From Pleomorphovibrio marinus (GTDB taxonomy: Bacteria > Bacteroidota > Bacteroidia > Cytophagales > Cyclobacteriaceae), in NCBI RefSeq assembly GCF_003347495.1, contig NZ_QCXY01000012.1, positions 155,861 through 219,860 on the forward strand: a DNA stretch of 64,000 nucleotides, given 5' to 3'. Made by a program: the position numbers and the translations under genes. Positions within the stretch are counted from its first letter, which is position 1, and every line of letters begins with the position of its first letter. A model generated the notes under the pieces. The model was not told where the DNA came from. It was given only the letters and a program-made list of their open reading frames with translations, and made no database searches. Of the stretch, positions 16,871 to 26,479 are shown piece by piece.

Positions 16871-17365
16871 TCAATAAGGAAGCTCGCCATCTTCATCATC
16901 CATGTCCATGTCCATTTCGTCCGGAATATCATCAATACGTTTAAGACAGGGGCAATATTCCTTGAAAACGCATTCTTCTGGAGCACCAGAGCAGTAATCA
17001 AAAGTCATAAAACCGTTATTCACGATAGCCGTTTTTTGATTGAGCGTGTCCACCGTCATTGAATACGCAATAGACATGGGAAGCTCATCCGGCAGGTCTA
17101 TGTCCAGGTTCCAACTCGACATCATTTTATCGAACGCTTTACGAACTATCGCCATATCCTCTTCCGATAGCTGGCCGGCAGGAGGGAAATCCTCCACTTT
17201 CAACCCACAAAAATGGCCAAAAGTATGGGGTGGGTCTTCTGAAATCCACCGTTCGATTTCTTCAAAGTGCTCTTCGATGCTCTGCTCACTTTCCTGTTCT
17301 TGGGGAGAGTCTTTCCGGTGAGCCTTCGCTATATCTTCGAGCAGATGGGGAATGTAAGGATGCAT
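16871..17365 (-). CDS. hypothetical protein with Cys cluster and acidic tail
   Basis: A 164-residue protein not recognised as any named family. It starts MHPYIPHLLEDIAKAHR, is rich in Glu and Asp, and has a C-terminal cysteine group (FDYCSGAPEECVFKEYCPCLKRIDD) that could bind a metal, followed by a strongly acidic tail containing DMDMDDEDGE. No signal peptide or membrane segment is visible. Codon use and a clean start support a real cytoplasmic gene. It is isolated between two long spacers. Confidence 0.7.
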   Translation of the reverse strand: MHPYIPHLLEDIAKAHRKDSPQEQESEQSIEEHFEEIERWISEDPPHTFGHFCGLKVEDFPPAGQLSEEDMAIVRKAFDKMMSSWNLDIDLPDELPMSIAYSMTVDTLNQKTAIVNNGFMTFDYCSGAPEECVFKEYCPCLKRIDDIPDEMDMDMDDEDGELPY

Positions 17366-17800
17366 TCTCTAAGATAATTAAAATTCATGCATTTGTAAGG
17401 ATTTTCCTGCCGATTTCCACAGTAGAATGGTAATGGCCGAATTTCAACCGAAGTCAAAGAGGTACCGATTAGGGACACCAGAAAAAAGCACTCGTTTATC
17501 TGTGGGGGCAAGATACGGGGTATCCACAAATAAGATGGATTTGTCACGTAATTGTTTTCCCTAAAGACATAAACCCTGGCATCTGGTTCGCCAGTGTTTC
17601 ATAAATCGCCTTTTTCCCCTTGGGGGGACCCTCCTGCCCCTAAAACATCCCACAGGAAGCCATTAAGAACAGCAAAAACCAATTTGCATGCACTACTTTT
17701 AAGTGCTTTGAACGCTATGGGAATAAAGTTCTAAACAAAATAATACACCTTCCCTTAGGAGGAAGGTGCATATGTATTTTTTCTCAATAAGATTGAAAAC
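17366..17800. other. spacer with terminator, no gene seen
   Basis: No supported coding region in this 435-base spacer between two minus-strand genes. It holds a hairpin near 17746-17768 that terminates the lipoprotein gene. The promoter of the Cys-cluster gene is presumably here but no clear box was found. Confidence 0.5.
17741..17780. terminator. hairpin terminator downstream of the 364-residue lipoprotein gene
   Basis: CACCTTCC (17746-17753) and GGAAGGTG (17761-17768) form a perfect 8-bp stem with a 7-base loop. T-rich sequence follows on both strands (TATTATTTTG on minus, TATTTTTTC on plus), so it may act in both directions. Confidence 0.65.
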
Positions 17801-18895
17801 CTAATAGGGACGACTACTGGTAAATGTTCCTTTTGTGGCGCATTCTTCCAGCCTTGCTTTCTCCCAATCAGTGACCAATTCCCACCTCACTCCTATCTCT
17901 TTTTCTACCTCTTCGATTCTAAGCTGCATTTCGGCTAGTATGATTTGCGTCTCCCGATCGAATAAAAGTTCGTTAAGCTCTTTGCCAGCTTCATACCACA
18001 CCTCCATCTGGGTGCGGATAAAGTAGGCATAAACTACCCCAAGTTGGTAAATCTGAATTCTGAGTCCCTCCGTGTTTGTAAACCCTGACTGAGCTGCTAA
18101 AGCAAGCCCTTGTTCGATCAAGGCGCTCACAAGCGCCACTCTTTCTTGATAGAGCAGGTCAATTAAGTCCCCTCGCTCAAGGTACCTCTCTTCTGCATTT
18201 ACCCATTCATTACTATAATGGATTTCGATTTCCGAGACCTCTTGCTCCAGCAGTACATTAAGCGCTCTTCTAAACCCACCGCTAAGATAATATACATCCT
18301 CTACACAGGTATTTGGAAAATTGTTCTCCATAAGATCCAGACGCCTTAGGTTGCTATTTCCCAATATATCCTCTTTGTTAGGTTTCTTCCTCATTTCCTG
18401 CCTTTTGTAAGGGTTTTGTTGGGAAGGCAAGGACAACCCCAGGGATTCATCATTAAACAAATCCGCAAAGAAATTTTCAAAACTCTCTTCTAATTTATAG
18501 GAGGGGTTGATGATGTTCTTTAGGGTATTCGCGTCGGCATTTTCAAAAAAGGATTTTATTTCAGGAGTGGAGGATTCAATTTTTTGTTTAAGAAGGGTCC
18601 AGGCATTTTCGTTTGCTACCTCATTTCCTGACCCGCTTACAAATTCCTTTACCGACTCCATCGATAAATTGACGTTGAACAAGCTGTCATAATTGGGCTC
18701 CTGAAATTTGAGACCCTCAAATGTAGGCCTGGTGAAATTAGAACTCCACTCTTCAGTAATAAAATCAATATCCAGTTCACTCTCGGAAACATCCCCTGGT
18801 TGATCTGTTTCCAGCAACTCATTTTCTACACAACCAAAAAGGAAGAAAAGAAGCAATATTCCACATAGGAACAAATTGGTAATTTTTGTTTTCAT
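17801..18895 (-). CDS. hypothetical lipoprotein
   Basis: A 364-residue protein with a lipoprotein signal peptide, MKTKITNLFLCGILLLFFLFGC, the Cys at about residue 22 being the lipidation site. The mature part has no repeat or domain I recognise; it is mostly helical with many acidic residues. Stretches include FTRPTFEGLKFQEPNYDSLFN near the N-terminus, a middle CVEDVYYLSGGFRRALNVL and the long helix EMQLRIEEVEKEIGVRWELVTDWE. Probably in the periplasm or on the outer membrane. It has its own terminator and AT-rich upstream region, so it is likely monocistronic. Confidence 0.75.
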   Translation of the reverse strand: MKTKITNLFLCGILLLFFLFGCVENELLETDQPGDVSESELDIDFITEEWSSNFTRPTFEGLKFQEPNYDSLFNVNLSMESVKEFVSGSGNEVANENAWTLLKQKIESSTPEIKSFFENADANTLKNIINPSYKLEESFENFFADLFNDESLGLSLPSQQNPYKRQEMRKKPNKEDILGNSNLRRLDLMENNFPNTCVEDVYYLSGGFRRALNVLLEQEVSEIEIHYSNEWVNAEERYLERGDLIDLLYQERVALVSALIEQGLALAAQSGFTNTEGLRIQIYQLGVVYAYFIRTQMEVWYEAGKELNELLFDRETQIILAEMQLRIEEVEKEIGVRWELVTDWEKARLEECATKGTFTSSRPY

Positions 18896-19480
18896 AAAAA
18901 TCTGGCTTTATCGTTTGTTAATAAAATTGTTTTTTTTCAAAGAATATTCCCACCCAAATCAAAAAAGATCGATCCCCTTTCAAATAGTTACTAATTCTTA
19001 TTAAATGGAAATATTATTATACAAAAAACATTATTATAGTTGTAAAAGTAAAAATTCCGCCAAAATAAAAAAACAATAATCAAAATAAATTTCACTAAAG
19101 CTCCCTAATATCCCCTTTGTTGAGTCTCTTCCTCCAGGCTATTGTGGCCCATAACTGCCCCGCATGCCTCTGGCAGTGTTCGGTAGCAGGACAGTAAAAC
19201 CCAATTGTGGTAGAAGGTACCCTTTCCTTTCCCAAAAACCGCTCCTCGGTAAGACCAAACTCTGGTGTTTGCTTTAGCTCCCTGCAAAGGATGGATCTCT
19301 TCGAGCAATGCGGCTAAAATTCAAATAGAAAACCATATATAGCACTTTTAAAATTTTTCACCACTCGAAAAAATACCCGATAACCAATAAAATACCAATT
19401 ATTAATTGTATTTTTACGACAATCAATAGTGCGATTTGGCAATTTGCATTTTTTTTGATTAGAGGTACGATTGTTTGAGT
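18896..19480. other. AT-rich spacer with an uncertain short frame
   Basis: The first ~200 bases are extremely AT-rich. Between 19105 and 19308 the minus strand has a 67-codon frame starting at a TTG (LEEIHPLQGAKANTRVW...). It is much more GC-rich than its surroundings and is flanked by two copies of AGCTCCCT (19097 and 19284 regions). It matches nothing I recognise and may be a decayed insertion rather than a gene. Confidence 0.4.
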
Positions 19481-21220
19481 ATGAGGATGGAATGTGGGGA
19501 AGGTGTGAACTTGGCAAGCTTAACCTTAAAAAGACTTTTTAGGTTATATAGTCGTGCATGTCAATTATCCGTCTGTCTATCCGCTATTTTCTTTTCACCC
19601 ATTTCTGAAACAAAGGCCCAGGCCTTTGGTGGAGCATCTTGGCTATATACCGATTACAATGGGTTTTGGTCTTCAGGATCCACTAATTTTGATGAAACCG
19701 AAACACCTGAAAACAGTCATCACCTGCTGGGGTTTACCTGGATGGGAAATACCTATTCCACTGGTGTGGACGACGGCAACTTAGTGGGGAATAATGTAAC
19801 ATTTTCCGCGCAGGTGTATCAGGCTTTTCCGGTACGAAACATACAGGCAAAACCCAGTGGTACCTATATTGGCCTAGGCCAATTGTACGATGGGGTGGAC
19901 AATGGCATTTCCAACCCTCCCCCCTTTCCCGTGCCACCAAACTTGGCTTCATTCCTCACCATGGGCCTACAGGGCCTTGACTTTGGAACCGGGGTTGCCA
20001 ATATCGCAGCAGGGAACCTAATTTTCGATTTCACGGGTATCATCGACCCCACCCAAATCGGGGATGGGATCCCAGATGTTTTGGTTACGCAATTTGCCGA
20101 CCCAAGCACTACATTAGATGAAATATTTATGGCGGATGCCGATGGCAATGTAGTCGGCAACCGCTTAACGATCAACCATACCAACATTCCCCGGTTGGGG
20201 AAGTGGGTGGCGGACTTTTATAATATTGATGGTGCCGGCGCAGCTTTTATTAAAGGCACCAGAGATTTACGGTTATGGGGAGCGGATTTAAGTGCCTTCG
20301 GAATTAACCAGGATAATTACCATCTGGTACGAAGCATGCGGTACAGGCTAAACGGCACAAGCGACCCTGCCTTTGCCGCCTATAAAGTTGGGGTTTTTGA
20401 CATAGTAGCGGCAAACAATGACCAAGAAAGCACCAATCAGGAAACCCCTGTGGACATCGCCATTTTGAGCAATGACTTACCCATTGAGATTCTGGATCTC
20501 AACACCTTAAGGATTATCACACCACCATCAAATGGACAAGTGACGATAGATTCCAATACAGGAATTGTCAATTACCTTCCCAATAAAGGATTTTATGGAA
20601 TAGACCAATTTATCTATGAGATCTGTGGTTCAAGTGAACTACAATGTGATGAGGCGACTGTAACCATAGAGGTAGTACATATCCCTCTGCCCGTGGATTT
20701 TCTGTCGATTTCAGCTACCCAATCGGCCACTGGAGAGATAAACATTGCCTGGTCCACCTCCAAGGAGAAAGGGAATGATTACTTCGAGGTACAATATTCC
20801 CGAGATGCAAGTAAATGGAAAAGTGCGGGCCGAATGGAAGGACAGGGGTATACTACCGAAAAGAAGAACTACCAATATACCCTTCCCCAGCTTCCAGAGG
20901 GAAATTATTTCTTCCGCATTAAACAGGTTGATTTTGATAACAGCTTCTCGTTTTCTGAAGTAATTGCTTTAAAAGTAAAACCGGTATTAAAAAAAACCAA
21001 GATATTCCCCAATCCCGTCAACCACATCCTAATAGTTGAAGGCGAGGAGGAAGAACTGAAAGAAATCCTGATCACCAATACATTTGGGCAAAGTATGGAA
21101 TCGCTTGTTGAAATCAAGGAGATCAGCCCGCAAAAAAAGGAAATTACTGTAATTGCATTAGGAAAGGGTATTTATGTGCTAAGAACAGGGAAGTCCTCAC
21201 AAATTTTTAGCAAATATTAG
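19481..21220 (+). CDS. secreted T9SS cargo protein with bacterial Ig-like domain
   Basis: A 579-residue protein. After an N-terminal signal region (LYSRACQLSVCLSAIFFSP ... KAQAFGG) comes a ~280-residue domain of unknown family, then an Ig-like domain of the 'next to proteolysis' type (ILSNDLPIEILDLNTLRI, NYLPNKGFYGIDQFIYEIC), then a linker domain (NYFEVQYSRD-like: NDYFEVQYSRDASKWK) and a type IX sorting domain beginning KTKIFPNPVNHILIVEG and ending GIYVLRTGKSSQIFSKY. It should be exported by Sec and then by T9SS. The start at ATG 19481 is preferred over an upstream TTG. Binding target unknown. Confidence 0.85.
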   Translation: MRMECGEGVNLASLTLKRLFRLYSRACQLSVCLSAIFFSPISETKAQAFGGASWLYTDYNGFWSSGSTNFDETETPENSHHLLGFTWMGNTYSTGVDDGNLVGNNVTFSAQVYQAFPVRNIQAKPSGTYIGLGQLYDGVDNGISNPPPFPVPPNLASFLTMGLQGLDFGTGVANIAAGNLIFDFTGIIDPTQIGDGIPDVLVTQFADPSTTLDEIFMADADGNVVGNRLTINHTNIPRLGKWVADFYNIDGAGAAFIKGTRDLRLWGADLSAFGINQDNYHLVRSMRYRLNGTSDPAFAAYKVGVFDIVAANNDQESTNQETPVDIAILSNDLPIEILDLNTLRIITPPSNGQVTIDSNTGIVNYLPNKGFYGIDQFIYEICGSSELQCDEATVTIEVVHIPLPVDFLSISATQSATGEINIAWSTSKEKGNDYFEVQYSRDASKWKSAGRMEGQGYTTEKKNYQYTLPQLPEGNYFFRIKQVDFDNSFSFSEVIALKVKPVLKKTKIFPNPVNHILIVEGEEEELKEILITNTFGQSMESLVEIKEISPQKKEITVIALGKGIYVLRTGKSSQIFSKY

Positions 21221-21366
21221 GGTGACTCTAGCCAAGTCCATTATCCTTTCTTGTAAATTGGTTTTTAATTTCCACCAGCTTTCCATTATATTTAGTCCGT
21301 TTAACTAAAAACCTTTTCGTTAATTTATTTATCTGTTCTTATCCAAACCACATTAAACCTGAGAAA

Positions 21367-22284
21367 ATGACCAAAAGAAGAGATTTTATCAAAACCATGG
21401 GATTATCCTCAGCCGTTGTTTTAGGAAGCGGTTTTGTACCAGCTCCTAGTCCAAAAGCTGCAAATTTTAAATACTGCCTTAATACCAGTACCATTAGAGG
21501 CCAGAACCCAGGTTTGATCAAATACATTGAGATAGCTGCCAAAGCAGGATACGAGGGCATAGAGCTTTGGGTAGAAGACATCAAAAACTTTATCGAAGCC
21601 AATAGTGCAAATAGACTTAAAAAAATTATTGAAGATAACGGCATCAAGGTGGAAAACGCCATAGGTTTTGCCCCCTGGATGGCAGCAGATGAAGAAAAAA
21701 GCAAGGCTGGTTTTGAGCAAATGGGAAAAGAAATGGACATGCTGGCCTCCATTGGGTGTAAAAGGGTAGCCGCACCTGCCATCGGCAACGAAGGCCCCAT
21801 AGACCTAATGCGTGCCGGAAAACAGTACAAGGAATTGATCGAACTGGGAAGAAGCAAAGGGGTAATGCCTCAGTTGGAGTTTTGGGGTGCATTTGGGCCA
21901 TTTCACCACCTTGGACAGACCATGATGGTGGCAGCAGTGGCTAATGACCCCGATGCCAAGATATTAGCCGATGTGTATCATCTCTTTCGTGGCGGTTCCG
22001 GCTATGATGGCTTAAAATTGCTCAGCGGCCAATCCATAGATATTTTTCATATGAACGATTATGTGGACAATATCCCAAGGGAAAAACAAGAGGATAAGGA
22101 TAGGGTTTACCCTGGAGACGGTGCAGCCCCAATGGAACAAATTCTTTCTGATTTAAACCAAATGGGTGGCGAAAAAATCCTTTCTCTAGAACTTTTTAAT
22201 CGCAGCTACTGGGAAAAAGACCCTTTGGAGGTGGCCAAAACCGGTCTGGATAAAATGAAATCACTGGTAGCAAAAGTACAATAG
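21367..22284 (+). CDS. sugar phosphate isomerase/epimerase-like protein (Tat)
   Basis: A 305-residue xylose-isomerase-like TIM barrel. MTKRRDFIKTMGLSSAVVLG is a Tat signal (RRDFIK), so it is exported folded to the periplasm. The barrel includes YIEIAAKAGYEGIELW, AAPAIGNEG, MPQLEFWG with the metal-binding Glu, ADVYHLFRGG, IFHMNDY and LSLELFN. These metal ligands (Glu, Asp, His, Glu) are intact. Substrate unknown. It stands alone, convergent with the DASS transporter; a paralogue is encoded at 56538-57380. Confidence 0.88.
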   Translation: MTKRRDFIKTMGLSSAVVLGSGFVPAPSPKAANFKYCLNTSTIRGQNPGLIKYIEIAAKAGYEGIELWVEDIKNFIEANSANRLKKIIEDNGIKVENAIGFAPWMAADEEKSKAGFEQMGKEMDMLASIGCKRVAAPAIGNEGPIDLMRAGKQYKELIELGRSKGVMPQLEFWGAFGPFHHLGQTMMVAAVANDPDAKILADVYHLFRGGSGYDGLKLLSGQSIDIFHMNDYVDNIPREKQEDKDRVYPGDGAAPMEQILSDLNQMGGEKILSLELFNRSYWEKDPLEVAKTGLDKMKSLVAKVQ

Positions 22285-22326
22285 ACCAATTTAGGTTACT
22301 CCTTTAATCCCTAATCGTTTGTTTTG

Positions 22327-23745
22327 CTAAACATAAAACAAAGCCCAAACAAAAACTGCTGAAAAGGCTGCTAAAGGTCCAATGAAAATAAAAAAGACGC
22401 CTCCTAGCCGAAAGTCCTTTTGTTCCAATAGGCCTGTGCTGTAGGATATAGCATTGGAGGGGGTAGAAACAGGTAGCAAAAGGGAACAAGAACAACTAAT
22501 GGCAACCATTACTGGCACCGCGATACCATAAAGCCCGGGCAAGGCCAATCCCAAAGGCACCAAAATGGAAGCAGCAGCCGTATTGCTCATCACATTAGAC
22601 AATAAGACCCCGATTAAGCAAAATAATAAGGCTACGGCTACCATGGGTATGGGAAGTTGGTTTACCTTATCCATCACTATTTCTGCCAGGCCCACCTCCA
22701 CTAAGGCAATCCCAAGGGCAAGGCCGCCTGCCACCAGCATAAGGGTGTCCCAGGGAAGTGTTCTTACCTGTTCTGCAGCTATTACCTGCGTGAGGGTAAG
22801 CAGCACAATGGGTACCGCAGAGGTGGCTGCAATGGGGATTCCATGCAAGGGCTCGGTAAGCCACATCAGCACCGTAAGGGTTAAAGTAAAGATCACGGCC
22901 TTCTTTTTAAAAGGGTTTACGCTATTGCTGGATTTTTTCAGTTGAGTTAAGTCCAAACTAACGGAAGAAAAATCATACCGCTTACAAAGGAACTTCCAAA
23001 ATAACCAAACCAGGAATATGGCAGTTGGAAAACCTACAGCCATCCACTCCACAAAGGTGAGGTTAATTCCTTTTTCTTGAAGGGCACCCACTGCGATGGC
23101 ATTAGGGGTACTTCCGATAATCGTTCCAACCCCACCTACCGAGGCTGCAGCAGGAATGGCTGTGAGCAGGGCCTTGGAATAGGGGGAGTCTTTACCCAGA
23201 AAGTGAACCAGGGGCACAATAGAGGAAATCATCATCGCTGTAGTAGCCGTGTTGGACATGACCATGCTTGCCAGAGCAGTCATCATCATCAATCCCAAAA
23301 GTAATCGTTCGGGTATATTGCCAAACCTTTTTACGGTAAAAGCAAAAAGAGCCTTGTCCAATTCCACCATGCTCATACCTTCTGCCAAAAAGAATCCCCC
23401 CAGAAGAAGCCATACTACGTTACTGGTCCAGGTACTTACATACAGTTCAGGGGGGGCGGTCTTGTCAAACAAAAAATCGGTGCTGAATCCCACCAACAAA
23501 CTAGCGATGATAAATATGCCCACGGCAAAAGGGGGAATTGCCTCCGTAACCCAAAGCCCGATGGACAATATACTTATCAGAAAAACATAGTCCACAGCAA
23601 TACCATACCCCAACTTACGGAAGAAATAGGTGATCACTATAGCCAAGACAAAATTGCCTACAAAAGTAGAAGTGGTAAACACCCAATTCAACTTAAGCCT
23701 TCTGTACCACTTTATGGCGGCATACCTGGAGTCGCTATCAAACAT
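22327..23745 (-). CDS. DASS-family (SLC13) sodium/anion symporter
   Basis: A 472-residue inner-membrane protein with 10-12 hydrophobic segments. Both SNT signatures of the divalent anion:Na+ symporters are present: MVMSNTATTAMM in the first half and SNVMSNTAAASILVPLG in the second. Family members import succinate, citrate, sulfate or phosphate; the sequence alone does not fix the substrate. A TATTTTTG at 23778-23771 on the minus strand may be its -7 box. It is transcribed after, but 100 bases away from, the esterase gene. Confidence 0.9.
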   Translation of the reverse strand: MFDSDSRYAAIKWYRRLKLNWVFTTSTFVGNFVLAIVITYFFRKLGYGIAVDYVFLISILSIGLWVTEAIPPFAVGIFIIASLLVGFSTDFLFDKTAPPELYVSTWTSNVVWLLLGGFFLAEGMSMVELDKALFAFTVKRFGNIPERLLLGLMMMTALASMVMSNTATTAMMISSIVPLVHFLGKDSPYSKALLTAIPAAASVGGVGTIIGSTPNAIAVGALQEKGINLTFVEWMAVGFPTAIFLVWLFWKFLCKRYDFSSVSLDLTQLKKSSNSVNPFKKKAVIFTLTLTVLMWLTEPLHGIPIAATSAVPIVLLTLTQVIAAEQVRTLPWDTLMLVAGGLALGIALVEVGLAEIVMDKVNQLPIPMVAVALLFCLIGVLLSNVMSNTAAASILVPLGLALPGLYGIAVPVMVAISCSCSLLLPVSTPSNAISYSTGLLEQKDFRLGGVFFIFIGPLAAFSAVFVWALFYV

Positions 23746-23845
23746 TTTGTAAGTGCAAAGGTTCTGACTGCAAAAATAAACAAGGGAATTAACGAATTAA
23801 AAACCAAGGTGGGAATTAATTCCATGATTTTTATCATCTTGACAC

Positions 23846-25510
23846 TTAATAGGATAAAATACCCAACTCGCTTAAAGAGTCCTTGTCTTCCTCTTGGATT
23901 TTCCAATTGTTGTCAAAATATCCCTCATGCAACATCTCTCCATTTTCAGTATCATACAACTGAAAATCCTTGAATTGGGAAAGGTTTTGATGGATTGGTG
24001 ACAGGAACCTGTATCCTTGTGCCTTGTCAATTTCCCACCAAGCTGCCCCTTCGTTGATGACTACGTACCCTTTCTCTTTTGGGTAAACATACAAAAGCCC
24101 CTTCTTCCCGGATTCATCCTTTAATTTCATCGGTAACTTGTCCTCCATATTTTTGATGATAGAATTACTGGAAGCATCACCGAACAATATGAGGTTGGCT
24201 TCTTCCATATCGCTCTTGCGGACCTGATTATCGGCCAATACCCTGGGAAAAAACATAATTCTTCCCAAAAACTCCCCCCTATACCTAGACCAATAGGCGG
24301 CCTCCTCTGCAAGTCTTTTTCGGCTTTCCAAAATTTCATCCCCTGGATCATCAGAGGTACCATAAACATACACATGTCTTGAGGAAAAGGCATCATAAAC
24401 TGGACCTTCTTGACCTACCCTTTTTGTTCTATTTTGAGGCTTATCCTTACCTATTGCCCAATTTCCAGCACCATCTTTTGATACCAAGGTTGGATCGCCA
24501 GACCGAAAGGCCAATTCCTTGCCCTCGATGTTTAACTTCATTTCATCTTTGCTTTTTGGATGCCCGGTCAGGTCCAGTTCAAATGCAAAAATACCGTCAC
24601 ACTCCGCTTGCAAGACACCGTCTTCTGCAAAGGACACCTTTATTGTTGCCGTTTCACCTGGTGCTATAGAACTTATGGCTACCCAAAAAGCCTTGCCGTA
24701 CTTCAGGTGTTTTGCTACGTGGTGGACCTTATCCGGGTATGGGTTTCTTTCAAATTGACCCAGCCACTCAAAAATCCTACCCCCATCATATGCATTTTCC
24801 CAGCTATCATGGGCTACCCCCTCGTATTCTTCCAGGTAAACCTGCACCCCAAGTTGCTGAAGTCGATCCACCCAATCTCTCGTTCCGGATATAGGTACTA
24901 CCGGATCCGCATCTCCATGGAAAAAATGTACCGGAAGATGTTGTGCATTTGGGGCCAGTTCCTGGCTACCCTGCGGGGGTGCAGGGCACACCGGTGCAAT
25001 GGCAGCCCAGATATCCGGTTTGGTTAACCCTAACCAAAGTGTTCCTCCCCCTCCCATGGAAAGGCCGGTCAGATATATCCGGTTTTCATCGATGGTAAAC
25101 CTCTCTTTCACATCATCCAGCACGGCATATACATCCTGCTCCGGAATTCCCTGGTAACCGGCCGTTCCTCTAGCGTATGGGGCAGCTACTATATAGTCCA
25201 CACTCTCCCATTCTTGAAAATAGCGACTTGCTTCCACATCCGTTTCATCTCCTTCATTTGACTTTCCAAAAACCCTCTTTAAGGCAAGCCTGTGATTGGA
25301 TCCCGCACCGTGAAGCATGATAACCAAAGGATATCTCTTGGTTTCGTCGAAGTCTCCGGGAAGGAAGATAGCGTAGGGTTGGTCGGTGTCATCTGCTTCT
25401 GAATGAAATGATAGGACCTGCGGCCCTTCAGATAGGCGTTGGGAAAGCACCCCATTAACCTGAATGAGGCACCAAAATAAAGGCAAGGTGAAAACAAATT
25501 TTCTCAACAT
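23846..25510 (-). CDS. secreted esterase/peptidase-like alpha/beta hydrolase
   Basis: A 554-residue exported protein (signal MLRKFVFTLPLFWCLIQVNG). Residues ~30-270 form a PHB-depolymerase/feruloyl-esterase-like hydrolase: PLVIMLHGAGSNH (oxyanion loop), IYLTGLSMGGGGTLW with nucleophilic Ser in GLSMGG, HGDADPVVP with the Asp, and YEGVAHDSWE with the His. A second part (~residues 290-554) is of the type found after such domains in Bacteroidota prolyl-oligopeptidase-like proteins (VHHVAKHLKYGKAFWV, NLILFGDASSNSII). It probably acts on an ester or carbohydrate substituent. It is divergent from the Nudix regulator. Confidence 0.85.
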   Translation of the reverse strand: MLRKFVFTLPLFWCLIQVNGVLSQRLSEGPQVLSFHSEADDTDQPYAIFLPGDFDETKRYPLVIMLHGAGSNHRLALKRVFGKSNEGDETDVEASRYFQEWESVDYIVAAPYARGTAGYQGIPEQDVYAVLDDVKERFTIDENRIYLTGLSMGGGGTLWLGLTKPDIWAAIAPVCPAPPQGSQELAPNAQHLPVHFFHGDADPVVPISGTRDWVDRLQQLGVQVYLEEYEGVAHDSWENAYDGGRIFEWLGQFERNPYPDKVHHVAKHLKYGKAFWVAISSIAPGETATIKVSFAEDGVLQAECDGIFAFELDLTGHPKSKDEMKLNIEGKELAFRSGDPTLVSKDGAGNWAIGKDKPQNRTKRVGQEGPVYDAFSSRHVYVYGTSDDPGDEILESRKRLAEEAAYWSRYRGEFLGRIMFFPRVLADNQVRKSDMEEANLILFGDASSNSIIKNMEDKLPMKLKDESGKKGLLYVYPKEKGYVVINEGAAWWEIDKAQGYRFLSPIHQNLSQFKDFQLYDTENGEMLHEGYFDNNWKIQEEDKDSLSELGILSY

Positions 25511-25540
25511 ATATTTGAATTATTCTCTGATTTCAATAGC

Positions 25541-25596
25541 TTTAAACTTTTAGTGTTTAAATATAGAAATTATTTTTCATTATGTAATAGTTACAT
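25541..25596. promoter_or_regulatory. two operator-like palindromes between the esterase and the Nudix regulator
   Basis: TTTAAAC and GTTTAAA (25541-25561, 7-base spacer) and ATGTAA-TAG-TTACAT (25582-25596) are perfect inverted repeats in the 95-base divergent spacer. Nudix-type regulators bind such palindromes, so these are candidate sites. The match to any known operator was not tested. Confidence 0.45.
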
Positions 25597-25605
25597 TAAA
25601 CTCCA

Positions 25606-26361
25606 ATGAAGGAAGAAATTAAACCCATTAAAACAAAGGATGAGCCCAATTTAATCCCCCACCTTACTATAGACTGTGTAGTTTTTGGATTTCATGACAG
25701 TAACCTGAAAATTTTATTGCTTAAATGGAAAAACACGAAGGGGTGGAGCCTGCCTGGAAGTGTAGTCATGCAAGAGGAGTCCATAGACGAGGCTGCTAAA
25801 AGAATATTGAAGGAAAGGACGGGTTTAAAAGACATTTTTCTAAGGCAGTTTCATACCTTTGGGGAGGTAAAAAGGTATGACCTGGAAAGACACCGGAATC
25901 TTTTATCCCACCTTATTGAAAGAAATTTATGGTATGAAAGGGCGATTTCCATTGGATACTATGCCTTGGTAGATTATAAATCGGTTTTTCCCAATCCGGA
26001 TGAATTTACGGACGACTGCGAATGGTGGGATCTACATGATCTGCCCACCCTACTTTTTGACCATAAACAAATCTTAGACAAAGCCCATCACTCTCTCAGG
26101 TTGGAACTCAATTTTCAACCCATAGGATACAACCTCTTGCCGAAAAAATTCACCATGCCGGAATTGCAGCGTCTGTATGAGGCCATTCTCCAAAAGAAAA
26201 TTGACCCTAGGAACTTCCAAAAAAAAATATTGAAAACCGGGGTGGTAACAAGACTAGATGAGGTAAAAAAAGGAGTAGCACATCGGGCACCATTTCTGTA
26301 TTCCTTTGATTGTAAAAAGTATCAGCAAGTGCTTGAGGATGGCGGGTTGTTTTTTACCTAA
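25606..26361 (+). CDS. Nudix-type transcriptional regulator (NrtR/AraR-like)
   Basis: A 251-residue protein with an N-terminal Nudix domain (~residues 18-150) and a C-terminal winged helix (~160-245; LPKKFTMPELQRLYEAILQKKIDPRNFQKKIL). The Nudix box reads GSVVMQEESIDEAAKRILKE, so the catalytic RE and EE residues are replaced by KR and KE. The domain should therefore be a ligand sensor, as in NrtR and the Bacteroidota arabinose regulator AraR. It is divergent from a secreted esterase and convergent with a SusCD operon, which suggests control of glycan or sugar uptake. Confidence 0.88.
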   Translation: MKEEIKPIKTKDEPNLIPHLTIDCVVFGFHDSNLKILLLKWKNTKGWSLPGSVVMQEESIDEAAKRILKERTGLKDIFLRQFHTFGEVKRYDLERHRNLLSHLIERNLWYERAISIGYYALVDYKSVFPNPDEFTDDCEWWDLHDLPTLLFDHKQILDKAHHSLRLELNFQPIGYNLLPKKFTMPELQRLYEAILQKKIDPRNFQKKILKTGVVTRLDEVKKGVAHRAPFLYSFDCKKYQQVLEDGGLFFT

Positions 26362-26424
26362 ACCTTAATGGGACGCCGAGTACCTTTCTTGTTTGGGTTT
26401 CCTCACTTTTTGGAACGGATATAA

Positions 26425-26460
26425 AAATACCTCCTTCATTCACGTCTGAAGGAGGTATTT
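26425..26460. terminator. bidirectional terminator
   Basis: AAATACCTCCTTCA and TGAAGGAGGTATTT form a perfect 14-bp stem with an 8-base loop, with Ts on the plus side and TTTTTA on the minus side. It separates the convergent Nudix regulator and the SusCD-operon lipoprotein. Confidence 0.85.
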
Positions 26461-26479
26461 GGTGTGAGGGTTTTTAGAA

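Noticed and set aside
19105..19308. 67-codon minus-strand frame as a gene
   Set aside because: TTG start, no recognisable family, and no neighbours in the same direction; possibly a decayed insertion.
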